Origin: Bacteroidota bacterium
GTDB taxonomy: Bacteria > Bacteroidota > Bacteroidia > Chitinophagales > Saprospiraceae
Reading direction: 5' to 3'
NCBI GenBank assembly: GCA_003045895.1
Contig: PZPC01000004.1
Span: forward strand, 64,513-128,512
DNA length: 64,000 nucleotides
The notes beneath the pieces were generated by a model. It did no database searches. It worked only from the letters and a program-made list of their open reading frames with translations, and was not told the origin of the DNA. Shown here in pieces: positions 16,606-25,217 of the stretch; the first letter of the stretch is position 1; the number at the start of each line of letters is the position of its first letter. Both the position numbers and the translations under genes were made by a program.

Positions 16606-19053
16606 TTAGCGGGCCCCTTCCGAAAAGTCAATCACCAAATAGCTGCCTTTAAAATCCTGGTTTCTGACTTCTATAACGGCTTTGCCCTGGGCGGCGGGTA
16701 CCAATTCGATGGCCGCTCGTCCGTTGGCCATCTGTACCACCTCACTCCGCGTAGGGGTACCGTAGTTTTTCAGCAGTTCGCCGGCGCCATCGCGGGCAAA
16801 GTATACCGGCTTTTCGTAGTCCAGCACCCGGCGTCCTTGCTTGTCCTGCATGGTCGCCACGATCAGGTAGTGGCCGTTGGGCATCCGCTGGCTACTCAGC
16901 GCGATGTGGTCGGCCTGGCCTGGTGCGGTAAAGCGGTAGGCCACCGTCAGGGTGTCGGTGGTGATAATTTTTCCATCTTTCAAGCCGTTGGCCAAGAGCA
17001 GGTTGTTTCCTTCCACAAATTGTACGTCCCAGTTCAGGCCGCAGGCGGGAAACTGACCCAGTACACGGTCCCTGGTGCCCAGGGTTTTGCCGTTGTGCAC
17101 CAGTTCCACCTGTTCGCAATTGCTGAACACACAAATATTGCGCAGCTTGTCTGGCGGGCCGTTGCGCTCGGTCCAGGTATGCGATTCAATGTAGGTAAAG
17201 GGCGTTTTGGCCCAGTAGCTTTTGTACACGTAGTAGGCGTCCTTGGGTTGGCCCGCCCGGTCTACCAGTCCTTTTTGGTTCATGTAGGGAATGGCATTTT
17301 CGGGTCGCAGGGGGGTGCCGAAATCCTTGAACGCCCACTGGGCATTACCCCCGAAATCCGGCTGCTGCTCGGATACCCCCAGGTACCAGTCGAACAGATC
17401 GACCATGTAGTTCTCCGTCCAGTCGCCGCTCTGGGCAATATTTTTGATATTTACCTGATTGGCGACCTCCGACCAGTCGTCGTCGTTCAATGATCCTTCG
17501 CCGGTCACCGGATTTTCGGTATGCCGGCCGACGTGGCTGGAACCCCCGTATTCCATGTGGAGGAATTGGGGGTATTTTTCCTGGTTTTGGGTCAGCGTGT
17601 TTTGGTAGTTGGTGTACACGCCAGCGTACCAACCCGACCAGATGGAGGGCGAAAACACATCGACCAGGTCCGCTCCTGCGTAATATTTCCGGATGGCGGT
17701 TAGCCGCTGCGGATCCAGGCGGTGGGCCAGGTTGTTCAGGCGGGTGACGTAGGCATTCAGGCGGTCTTCGTAGTCGCCGTCTTCGAAGTCGGGCAGCCAG
17801 TAAATTTCGTTGCCTACCGACCAGAAAATAATGCTGGGGTGATTGTAATTTTGCTGAATCTGTTCGGTGAGCAAGCGCTCGGTATTGGTCTGCCACTCCG
17901 CTTCGCCCATCCCGCCGCGGCACCAGGGCAGTTCGTCCCAGACGATGAGGCCCAATTCGTTGCAGGCGCGGTAAATTTCCGGGTCTTGCGGGTAGTGGCC
18001 CAGGCGCACAAAGTTGGCCCCCATGTCCTTGATCTGTTCCATATCCTGGCGGTGCAGGGCGTTGGGCATCGCGGCGCCGTAGCCGGCGTATTCTTCGTGG
18101 CGGTGGGTACCCCGCAGGAGCAGTTGCTGGCCATTGAGGAAAAATGCGCCGTGCGGTTCAAAGTGGTACCAGCGGTAGCCAATGGTTTCGGTTTTTTCGT
18201 CGATTACTTGCTGGCCCGCCAAAAGTTGGGTCACCACGGTGTAGAGGTTGGGCTGGTCGGGCGACCAGAGTTGCGGGTCGACTACCGTCGGGAGTGACCA
18301 CGCCCCCCGGCTGGCTGCCTGGGCGGAGGTGGTTTTTTCGGCGACTACCTTCCCCGATGCCGTCGCTATGATGCTGCTTTTTACCGTCAAATCAGCCGTT
18401 AGGAGAGCGGGGTCGTTGAACTGGATCTGGAGGGAGGTTTCCGCACTTGCCGCCGAAACCTGGGGCGTACTCACCGCAATGTTTTTCAAATAAAGGGCGG
18501 GCAGGATTTCCAGCCAGACATCTCTGGTCAGCCCCCCGTAGATGAAGAAGTCGGCCTTTTGGGACGGAATAATCGCCGGGTTGTAGCTGTTGTCTACCCG
18601 TACGCTGAGGGTGTTCTTTTGTCCTTTTTTTACCAGGTCCGTGAGGTCAATTTTAAAGCCGACGTACCCTCCCACGTGGGTGCCGGCTAATTGGCCATTG
18701 ACGTAGATTTCGGAACTGATATTGGCGCCTTCAAAATAAAGTAGATAATGTGCCTGTTCGTAATGGGTTACAAAAATCTCTTTTTGGTACCAACTGGCAT
18801 CCCGGCGGTACCCCGGCAACAGGTCCATCACATCCCACTGGTTCCAGGTATGGGGCAAATCGACGTTTTGCCAGGCATTTTGGTCTTTGAGCATTCGGAC
18901 ATCCACCAGGTTGTTTTCCAGGTACTGCCAATCCGCGCTGATGTTTTTAATGATTCGCCGGGGCAAAGGCTGGCTCAACGACCCTATGTTGTTACTGGAC
19001 ATGACACCCCATAACCCCACCAATAAGCAACCCAGGAAAATTTTATTATTCAT
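16606..19053 (-). CDS. Glycoside hydrolase family 2 enzyme (beta-glucuronidase/beta-galactosidase-like)
   Basis: Protein of 815 residues with the GH2 domain order: sugar-binding jelly-roll (about 35-190, with YLLYFEGANISSEIYVNG), immunoglobulin-like sandwich (about 190-295), TIM barrel (about 300-600, starting FLNGQQLLLRGTHRHEEY) and C-terminal accessory Ig-like domains. The acid/base is Glu416 in WSVGNEIYW and the nucleophile is most likely Glu501 in LHMEYGG. An N-terminal hydrophobic segment suggests export. GH2 covers beta-galactosidase, beta-mannosidase and beta-glucuronidase. The uxaC-uxuA branch in the same locus makes release of saturated glucuronate attractive, but aglycone specificity is not readable. 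It is preceded by GH88 (52-bp gap). Confidence 0.88.
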   Translation of the reverse strand: MNNKIFLGCLLVGLWGVMSSNNIGSLSQPLPRRIIKNISADWQYLENNLVDVRMLKDQNAWQNVDLPHTWNQWDVMDLLPGYRRDASWYQKEIFVTHYEQAHYLLYFEGANISSEIYVNGQLAGTHVGGYVGFKIDLTDLVKKGQKNTLSVRVDNSYNPAIIPSQKADFFIYGGLTRDVWLEILPALYLKNIAVSTPQVSAASAETSLQIQFNDPALLTADLTVKSSIIATASGKVVAEKTTSAQAASRGAWSLPTVVDPQLWSPDQPNLYTVVTQLLAGQQVIDEKTETIGYRWYHFEPHGAFFLNGQQLLLRGTHRHEEYAGYGAAMPNALHRQDMEQIKDMGANFVRLGHYPQDPEIYRACNELGLIVWDELPWCRGGMGEAEWQTNTERLLTEQIQQNYNHPSIIFWSVGNEIYWLPDFEDGDYEDRLNAYVTRLNNLAHRLDPQRLTAIRKYYAGADLVDVFSPSIWSGWYAGVYTNYQNTLTQNQEKYPQFLHMEYGGSSHVGRHTENPVTGEGSLNDDDWSEVANQVNIKNIAQSGDWTENYMVDLFDWYLGVSEQQPDFGGNAQWAFKDFGTPLRPENAIPYMNQKGLVDRAGQPKDAYYVYKSYWAKTPFTYIESHTWTERNGPPDKLRNICVFSNCEQVELVHNGKTLGTRDRVLGQFPACGLNWDVQFVEGNNLLLANGLKDGKIITTDTLTVAYRFTAPGQADHIALSSQRMPNGHYLIVATMQDKQGRRVLDYEKPVYFARDGAGELLKNYGTPTRSEVVQMANGRAAIELVPAAQGKAVIEVRNQDFKGSYLVIDFSEGAR

Positions 19054-19105
19054 TGTCTAATGGTTATATGGTTCAATAAGGGTGGATTACGGTGCCGGAA
19101 TTAAG

Positions 19106-20299
19106 CTAATCTTCGAGGCTCCTCAACAACGCTTCTACGTAGTAGTAATCGGCATAAATAATGGGGGTGTCCACTTCGAATTCCCCGGGAATACTACCGA
19201 CACTGTGTTGCAGAAAAAATGGGGCAGTATGGCACTGGTACCGGTCGGTGGCCAGGCTGGCCAGTATCCGCTGGGCCCATTCGGTGTACTGCGTGGCGTT
19301 TTTGGGGGTGTAGTGGCGCAGTTCCAGCAGGCCAGATGCCGCCACCGCAGCGGCAGACACATCGCGGAGTTCGTTCGGAATCCGGGGGGCGTTGAAATCC
19401 CAGTAGGGAATAAAATCTGTGGGTAAGTTTGGGTGCGTAAAGATAAACGTCGCAATTTTTTGGGCTTGCTCCAAAAATACGGCTTCGCCCGTGTAGCGGT
19501 AGGCCACGGTGTAGCCATACAGTCCCCAGGCTTGCCCCCGGCTCCAGGCCGACTCGTCGCTGTAACCCTGGTGGGTGTTTTTTTGCACGGCTGCTCCCGT
19601 GATGGTGTCGTAATCTACGACGTGGTACGAGCTGTTGTCGGCCCGAAAGTGGTTGTGCAACGTCGTCAGGGCGTGCTGCCGGGCAATGTGGTAAAAACTG
19701 GAGTCGCCCGTCACCTTGGTCGCTTCAAACAGCATTTCCAAATTCATCATGTTATCGATGATGACGGGATATTTCCAGAGGTGTTCATGGTGGTCCCACG
19801 AACGGATGGCGCCCACGGTAGGGTTGTAGCGGGTAGAAAGTGTGCGGGCTGCCCTGACAAAAACGTCGCGGGCGTGTGCGTCCTGGGTAGCCTTCCAGGC
19901 CTGCCCAAAACTGCAGTAGATTTTGAAGCCCAGGTCGTGCGTACCCTTGTCCCATTTTTCTTTTTCTACAAAAGCCGACCAGGCCTGGGCGGCTTGTTGG
20001 AGTTGTTTGTCCTGGCTGAAATGGTAGAGTTGCCAGAGGATGCCGGGAAAAAAGCCGCTGGTCCAACTTTTGGAATTGGAACCTTTCAAGGTACCGTCGG
20101 GCTCGGTGGTGCGGGGAATGGCTAACGAATCCAGTGGCATCTGGGGGAGGTAGGCCAGCATCCGCCCAGACAGTTCGGTGAGCTGGTCTTTCGGGTCCGA
20201 AGGGAGGGGCACTTCACCCACCGCCGCACCAGAAGTGGGGCTACAGGCCGCGCAAACCATCCAGAGGATAGTCAGAATGGAAGGAATAAATATTTTCAT
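19106..20299 (-). CDS. GH88 unsaturated glucuronyl hydrolase (lipoprotein)
   Basis: Alpha6/alpha6-barrel enzyme of 397 residues with lipoprotein signal MKIFIPSILTILWMVCAAC (Cys19). It removes the 4,5-unsaturated uronic acid left at the non-reducing end by polysaccharide lyases, through hydration of the double bond. The two catalytic aspartates of Bacillus unsaturated glucuronyl hydrolase (Asp88, Asp149) correspond to Asp122 in GTHDLGFKIY and Asp182 in IIDNMMNLEML, with nearly the same spacing. YSDESAWSRGQAWGLYGY is a further family block. The released sugar rearranges to the KduI substrate, linking this gene to kduI and kduD at the other end of the locus. Confidence 0.93.
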   Translation of the reverse strand: MKIFIPSILTILWMVCAACSPTSGAAVGEVPLPSDPKDQLTELSGRMLAYLPQMPLDSLAIPRTTEPDGTLKGSNSKSWTSGFFPGILWQLYHFSQDKQLQQAAQAWSAFVEKEKWDKGTHDLGFKIYCSFGQAWKATQDAHARDVFVRAARTLSTRYNPTVGAIRSWDHHEHLWKYPVIIDNMMNLEMLFEATKVTGDSSFYHIARQHALTTLHNHFRADNSSYHVVDYDTITGAAVQKNTHQGYSDESAWSRGQAWGLYGYTVAYRYTGEAVFLEQAQKIATFIFTHPNLPTDFIPYWDFNAPRIPNELRDVSAAAVAASGLLELRHYTPKNATQYTEWAQRILASLATDRYQCHTAPFFLQHSVGSIPGEFEVDTPIIYADYYYVEALLRSLED

Positions 20300-20314
20300 A
20301 GTGGGGAATAAGAA

Positions 20315-20362
20315 AGGAGCTGCCTTAAAGGGGCGGGTTACGCATGTTTTAAGACAGCTCCT
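20315..20362. terminator. Strong hairpin between the beta-helix gene and GH88
   Basis: A 15-bp stem with one mismatch: 20315-20329 (aggagctg, c, cttaaa) pairs with 20348-20362 (tttaag, a, cagctcct), loop of 18 nt. It is the only strong hairpin noticed inside the 18-gene minus-strand series. No long T tract follows on the minus strand, so it may be an attenuator or an mRNA-stabilising 3-prime end for the receptor and beta-helix genes rather than a full terminator. Confidence 0.6.
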
Positions 20363-20377
20363 CAGCTTGGTGTAATG

Positions 20378-21961
20378 TTATTGCTTAACGACCCGGATGA
20401 ACATGCGGCCTTCCTCCGTCTGGAGATTGACGAAGTACATACCCGTAGGTACATTGCTGAAATTGTTCCAGGTCACGGTGTGTACCCCTTGTGGCAGTTG
20501 GCCATTTTGGAGGGTAGTTACCGTTCTGCCGTTCATATCAAAAACGGTGAGGTTCACGTGACTGGCCTGGTTCAGGTTGTACGTCAACTGCGTGAAATCG
20601 CTCGCCGGATTGGGGGCCGATTTTAAATTCAATGCGGGGTTGTACGCCACGTTTTGGGTACCTACCGAGTAGTCACACAAGAACCGTACGCCCAGCCCTA
20701 ACCCATCACTGGCTGCCGTAGCCGAGGCAGAGGTGATGTCGTAACAAGGATCAAAGAGGTTGAAATCAAAGAGGTAGCCCTTGTCAAAAGGGGTGTTGGC
20801 CAGGCTGATGTCTTCCACCATGATGTCCGTAATACCCACCGAATCCCGGTACGTAACAGCTTCCCGGCAATACTGAATCAGTGGCGCACGATCAGGTACG
20901 TTGTTCAATTCCAGCACTTCGGAAAAATAGGCGTCGGCAGGATTCGCCAACATGGCTGCAAACTCCGGGCTCAGCACCATGGGCTGGGTAACAGAATCGA
21001 AAGTCGCGTAGTAGTTCAGGACGTCATCCGTCCAGAATACATTGTTGTTGCTCATGTCAATAGACGCACCGGCCACCATGGTGTCGATCGAGAACAGGTA
21101 GTTGGTTTCGTTGACGTGAGCAATTTGCTCGTTCGCCAAAAACGGCGAGGTGCCCATCATGGAAGGGTTCATGAAAATGTTGTCCTTGATGACCGATTCC
21201 CGCGTGTTTTTCAACTGAATCAGCCCGTGGCGACCTATGTGGTTGAACAGGGTGTTGTTCGTGTATTCAAAGTAATTCAAGCCTTGCTGGCGGAAGCCAA
21301 TGAAGATGCGGTCCACGATATTGTACATGACACAGTTGCTGATCACGACGCTGTCGGTGAAATTGTCGCGCGTGTCCACAATCCGGCCGTTGCCCTGGAA
21401 GCGTTCAAAGTCGCCGAAGTTTCTGATTTCACAATTGGTGATGTACGTTTTCGTGTTGTCGCCCTCGATCCGGATGGTACCCTGGCGGCTTTTTTCGATG
21501 GTACAGTTGGTAAAGATAAACCGCTTGTCGCTGCCTTCCGGCCGGAAAGGCGCCGTTTCGTACGCGGCGGCATCTGCGCCTTCTTCACCCATGATGATGT
21601 AAATGCCATCCCAGGTAAAACTGCCGAAGCCCCGGTACATGGGCGCCAGTGCGGTACCGCCGGCCGCGTTGGCACGGGAAACCACGGGCTGACCAAGTGC
21701 CTCGTCGCCGGTAGCTACCAGGTTCACGTCGAAGGTCCAGGTTTTTTCGCCCGTGAAGAAGTAGAGTGCGCCTCTTTGCAGCAGGTAGGTGTCGTGCAGT
21801 TGCTCACCGGCAGCCGAGGTGTCGGCATCAATAAAGTCGCTCAGATAAGTGAACGGAAACCCTGCTGTCCCATTCAAATTGGGTGGTACGGCAATGGATT
21901 GGGCCGATAAACCTAAGGCCAGCAACATCAGCGAAAGGAAAGCAATGTAATGTGTTTTCAT
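20378..21961 (-). CDS. Secreted parallel beta-helix protein with T9SS sorting domain
   Basis: Protein of 527 residues with signal peptide MKTHYIAFLSLMLLALGLSAQ. The central part (about 140-330) shows repeated beta-helix rungs of the type FIFTNCTIEKSRQGTIRIEG, TYITNCEIRNFGDF, VVISNCVMYNIVDRIFIG, YFEYTNNTLFNHIG and SVIKDNIFMNP, as in DUF4957/DUF5123 and pectate-lyase-like proteins. The last 80 residues form a T9SS type A sorting domain (SAPNPASDFTQLTYNLNQ, VPTGMYFVNLQTEEG). It directly follows the TonB-dependent receptor gene (35 bp), the place normally held by susD. It may be a surface glycan-binding protein or a lyase; no catalytic residues are assignable. Confidence 0.8.
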   Translation of the reverse strand: MKTHYIAFLSLMLLALGLSAQSIAVPPNLNGTAGFPFTYLSDFIDADTSAAGEQLHDTYLLQRGALYFFTGEKTWTFDVNLVATGDEALGQPVVSRANAAGGTALAPMYRGFGSFTWDGIYIIMGEEGADAAAYETAPFRPEGSDKRFIFTNCTIEKSRQGTIRIEGDNTKTYITNCEIRNFGDFERFQGNGRIVDTRDNFTDSVVISNCVMYNIVDRIFIGFRQQGLNYFEYTNNTLFNHIGRHGLIQLKNTRESVIKDNIFMNPSMMGTSPFLANEQIAHVNETNYLFSIDTMVAGASIDMSNNNVFWTDDVLNYYATFDSVTQPMVLSPEFAAMLANPADAYFSEVLELNNVPDRAPLIQYCREAVTYRDSVGITDIMVEDISLANTPFDKGYLFDFNLFDPCYDITSASATAASDGLGLGVRFLCDYSVGTQNVAYNPALNLKSAPNPASDFTQLTYNLNQASHVNLTVFDMNGRTVTTLQNGQLPQGVHTVTWNNFSNVPTGMYFVNLQTEEGRMFIRVVKQ

Positions 21962-21996
21962 TTTAATTATTTTTAATGTGTTTGAATAATTAGTTA

Positions 21997-24918
21997 TTAA
22001 CGGAAGATGTACTCTGCACCAATCGTCGCCGTGGCGCCGTAGCGGGCAATAGAAGTCACCAGGTCTTCGGAGCGGAAGAAGTTGACATCCTCTTGTCCGG
22101 AAATGTTGTTGAGGTTGAGGAATATGTTGAAGTTGTTGTTGAACCGTTGTTTTAAGACGGCATCAAAGCGCCAGAATCCCAGGTTGTAAGTGTCTTTGTC
22201 CGACGAAGAGCTGTAGCCCGACAGCTTGGTACCCTGGTAAGAAGTGGACACCCGCATGGAGAACGATTTGAAATCATACCCCAACGAGGCATTGAGAATG
22301 TGCCTGGCCTGGCCCACCAGATTCACCTTGCGCTGAAAAGGGAACACTTCCACCACCGCAAAAATGAAGGGGAAGGTGCCGCGGAAGGTAGTCTCCTCGT
22401 AGAAGGAATTGACGGTGGTCTCGGAAAACAAACGCGTGTAATTGATGTTGAGCACCAACCCGTCAAAAGGCTTGGGCAGAAAGTTCAGGTTCGACTGCAA
22501 ATCAAACTCAATACCGCGCACGTTCGACTGGGGCGAGTTGGTGTAGGTGGTCAGTTCGGCGCCACCAAAGCCCGTGGCTGCGAAGCCGTAGGCCACCGCC
22601 AGCGAGTCATTGTTCAGTCCCACAATGAAAGGGTAGAAAGCGTCCTGGATGTCTTTGTAGAAGAGACCTACGGAAAACAGCCCCAGTTTTCCGGAGTAAG
22701 CGGTGGCGTAAAAATCGTAGTTGGTCGAAATCGACGCATTAAGATCGGGATTGCCTTCCGTGATGACCAGGTCGCTGGAGCGATTGACCACCGTAAAGGG
22801 TACCACGTAGTCGTAGTCGGGGCGCGCCAGCGTCGTGGAGTACGATGCCCGGAAATCCACCCAGTCGCGGGGCTTAAACTTCAGGTGTAGGTGCGGCAGG
22901 AAAATGCCGTAGTTCCGGTCAACGGTCACGTCGTTGAGGGCGCCGCTCTCGCCAAAGTCACCACTGAGGTCCGAATAAATACCATTGTAGGTGTTGTCCG
23001 AATACTCGTAGCGGAAACCGGGAATAGCCGTCAAGGTTTGGCCCAGTTTGATTTTCAGCATGGCGTAGGTGGCGTAAACCCGTTCGGTCAGGTCGTAATT
23101 GTTGACTCTCCCGTACCGGTCGGGCCGCAGGTCATCTTCGAAGGTGGTCTTGAACTGCCGCAGGAGGTCCTGGTTGAAGGACGAAAGCAGGGTGGCCGAT
23201 TCGCCGTTCTGCCGCAGAAAGTCGATCTGGTTCTGGTTTGTGAAATTGGCCATACTGTAGTAGAAGCTCCCCGTCGGATCAATGCCCAGGGCGCCCATCC
23301 CTTCGGAGTTGAAAGGCTGGAAATAGGTATTGGGGCGGAGGTAGTAGTTCTTCTCAAACGACTCATCGTAGGTTCTTTCCTTGGTACTGGAAATGGCTTT
23401 GCCGCCGAACTTGAAGGTCGCGCTGAGGTTGTCTTTTTGGAGGATTGGCATGGTGAAATTGACAAAAGCCGAAACAATATCTTCGCTGTTGCCGCTGCTG
23501 ATCGAGCGTGCCTCTTGCAGGTAGTCCTTGCTGCCATCACTGGTGATGTAGTCGAAGAAGTTGGCGGGTTGGTTCCTGCGGGAATACACTTCCTGTTGGA
23601 AAGGACTGGATTGGTCCCTGAATTCGAGTTGAAAATCGTAGGGCGTCTCGCCTACTACCCGCGATAGCGCAGCTCCCCATTCCACGTTGAGCTTATTGAG
23701 GTTGTGGCGGGTGGAAATAGACCCGGAGTACAGGTCAATGGCGCTTTCGATGATGCGGGGTGTGAAGACAATGGTGTTGTTTTGCACGTCGTAGCGTTCC
23801 GACTGGTTGTACTGGTCGCGGGAAGTACGGGAATAGATGCCTAAGATGGTTACGTCTGTTTTATCGCCGAGCTCAAAATCCAGGCCGAGGCTGCCGTTGT
23901 AGCGTTTTCTGCTTTCTGCTCTTTTCTGGAATTGCAGGTAGTTGCCGTTTTGCTTGAAAATATCCAGGAGGGTGTCCAGTACGACCGACTGGTCATCGCC
24001 CCACCCTTGTCCGGTGGTTTCGCCGCCGCGGTTGAACCGCTCTACGTTGACGGTAGAGATGATGCCCAATTTGTCGTTCAAAACCCTTTGCGCCAGCGAA
24101 GCCGTAAACTTGTAATCGTTGAAGGTGCCACCGATATCGTTGTAGCCACCGAGTCCTTTGACGGATATCCTCCGCTCCTTGGGCGCCTTGAGGATATTGA
24201 GGTTGATGGAGCCGCCCAGGGCATCGCCGTCCATATCCGGGGTAGGGGACTTGAACAACTCGATGCCCGACAACAACTCCGGCGAAATCAGGGACAAGTC
24301 TACCGAGCGGTCCGTGCCGCCAGTAGAAGGCAGCCGCACCCCATTGATGGAGATGGCCGTAAACTTCGGATCCAGCCCGCGCACCACCACTTTGGACCCT
24401 TCGCCGCCGCTCCGGTTGATGGCTACTCCCGGCAAACGGGAGATCGCTTCGGCCGCATTCACATCGGGAAGTTCCTTGATTTTTTCCGAGGAGATAAAGT
24501 TGGCAATGCCGTCGGAATTGAGCTGCTGGTTGATGGCCTTGGCCTGGCCCAGGGCCTGAGCCGTCACGATAATTTCCGCACCGGCGTACGCTGCCGGCGA
24601 CAGGGTCGCGTCTATCTTGGTCAGCTCTCCCTGGACGATGTCGACGGTGAGCTCGGCGGCTTCAAAACCAGTGAACGAAACCACGATGACTTGTATCCCT
24701 ACCGGTACATTGCTGAGCACAAAGCTCCCGTCCATCTCGGTGACCGTTCCAAGCGAAAGGTTGCTTTTCAGGTACACATTGGCTCCCGGTAAAGTGGAAC
24801 CGCCATCGTCATCATATACCGTTCCGGCCACCGTTCCGGTTTGGCCAACGGCCTGGACACAGGCGATGATGCCGAGTAGGATCATCAAAAGAATGGATTT
24901 CATGTTAGCTTGCTTCAT
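21997..24918 (-). CDS. TonB-dependent receptor with carboxypeptidase-like regulatory domain (non-SusC type)
   Basis: Outer-membrane transporter of 973 residues: signal peptide, CarboxypepD_reg-like domain (about 25-115, GTVAGTVYDDDGGSTLPGAN), plug (about 120-250, IKELPDVNAAEAISRLPGVA, VVVRGLDPKFTAISINGVRL, SPTPDMDGDALGGSINLN) and a long beta barrel ending in GAEYIFR. The plug wording resembles the Xanthomonas/Caulobacter-type receptor family (TIGR01782-like), not SusC, and no susD follows. It would carry lyase-generated uronate oligosaccharides into the periplasm. It is the first gene of the minus-strand series. Two ATGs 15 bp apart (24918, 24903) could start the signal peptide; the first is reported. 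Confidence 0.92.
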   Translation of the reverse strand: MKQANMKSILLMILLGIIACVQAVGQTGTVAGTVYDDDGGSTLPGANVYLKSNLSLGTVTEMDGSFVLSNVPVGIQVIVVSFTGFEAAELTVDIVQGELTKIDATLSPAAYAGAEIIVTAQALGQAKAINQQLNSDGIANFISSEKIKELPDVNAAEAISRLPGVAINRSGGEGSKVVVRGLDPKFTAISINGVRLPSTGGTDRSVDLSLISPELLSGIELFKSPTPDMDGDALGGSINLNILKAPKERRISVKGLGGYNDIGGTFNDYKFTASLAQRVLNDKLGIISTVNVERFNRGGETTGQGWGDDQSVVLDTLLDIFKQNGNYLQFQKRAESRKRYNGSLGLDFELGDKTDVTILGIYSRTSRDQYNQSERYDVQNNTIVFTPRIIESAIDLYSGSISTRHNLNKLNVEWGAALSRVVGETPYDFQLEFRDQSSPFQQEVYSRRNQPANFFDYITSDGSKDYLQEARSISSGNSEDIVSAFVNFTMPILQKDNLSATFKFGGKAISSTKERTYDESFEKNYYLRPNTYFQPFNSEGMGALGIDPTGSFYYSMANFTNQNQIDFLRQNGESATLLSSFNQDLLRQFKTTFEDDLRPDRYGRVNNYDLTERVYATYAMLKIKLGQTLTAIPGFRYEYSDNTYNGIYSDLSGDFGESGALNDVTVDRNYGIFLPHLHLKFKPRDWVDFRASYSTTLARPDYDYVVPFTVVNRSSDLVITEGNPDLNASISTNYDFYATAYSGKLGLFSVGLFYKDIQDAFYPFIVGLNNDSLAVAYGFAATGFGGAELTTYTNSPQSNVRGIEFDLQSNLNFLPKPFDGLVLNINYTRLFSETTVNSFYEETTFRGTFPFIFAVVEVFPFQRKVNLVGQARHILNASLGYDFKSFSMRVSTSYQGTKLSGYSSSSDKDTYNLGFWRFDAVLKQRFNNNFNIFLNLNNISGQEDVNFFRSEDLVTSIARYGATATIGAEYIFR

Positions 24919-25217
24919 AAAGAATACTGGTTTTTAGTCCGCTTTCCACGTCTGATGGAAGCAAATCTAGGTCGCAAAAGAGGAAGGAAAATCTAGAATG
25001 AGGGGTAAAATCGTCTAAACCGGGTGTTTCTGCGGGTTTAGCCAGGTAAATTGCAGCAAAATATTTGCTTTCCGAGGTGTTTGAGCGCCAAAGATATGCT
25101 GGTGTACGGGGTAAAATGGATAGATAGTTTCGTTTGGCCGGGAGGGTTTCCCGGTCTTTGGCAGCGGTTTCAGGTGACGGGCAACAACTTTTTCTAAGCG
25201 CGTGGTGCCAATGGGGG
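24919..25217. promoter_or_regulatory. Regulatory intergenic region upstream of the uronate locus
   Basis: This 299-bp gap separates the hybrid regulator gene from the receptor gene, both on the minus strand. It holds a minus-strand -7-like element TAGATTTG (24962-24969, Bacteroidota consensus TAnnTTTG), which would start RNA about 35-40 nt before the receptor start. No good -33 TTG was found. Two small inverted repeats lie further upstream: ctaaacc / ggtttag (25015-25041, 13-bp spacer) and gcaaa-ata-tttgc (25056-25068). Either could bind the HTH-AraC output domain of the adjacent regulator or help end its transcript. Assignment is by position and consensus only. Confidence 0.45.

Noticed and set aside
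16114-17493. Plus-strand open frame across the DUF4861 and GH2 genes
   Set aside because: It crosses two real minus-strand genes and the gap between them and has no motifs.
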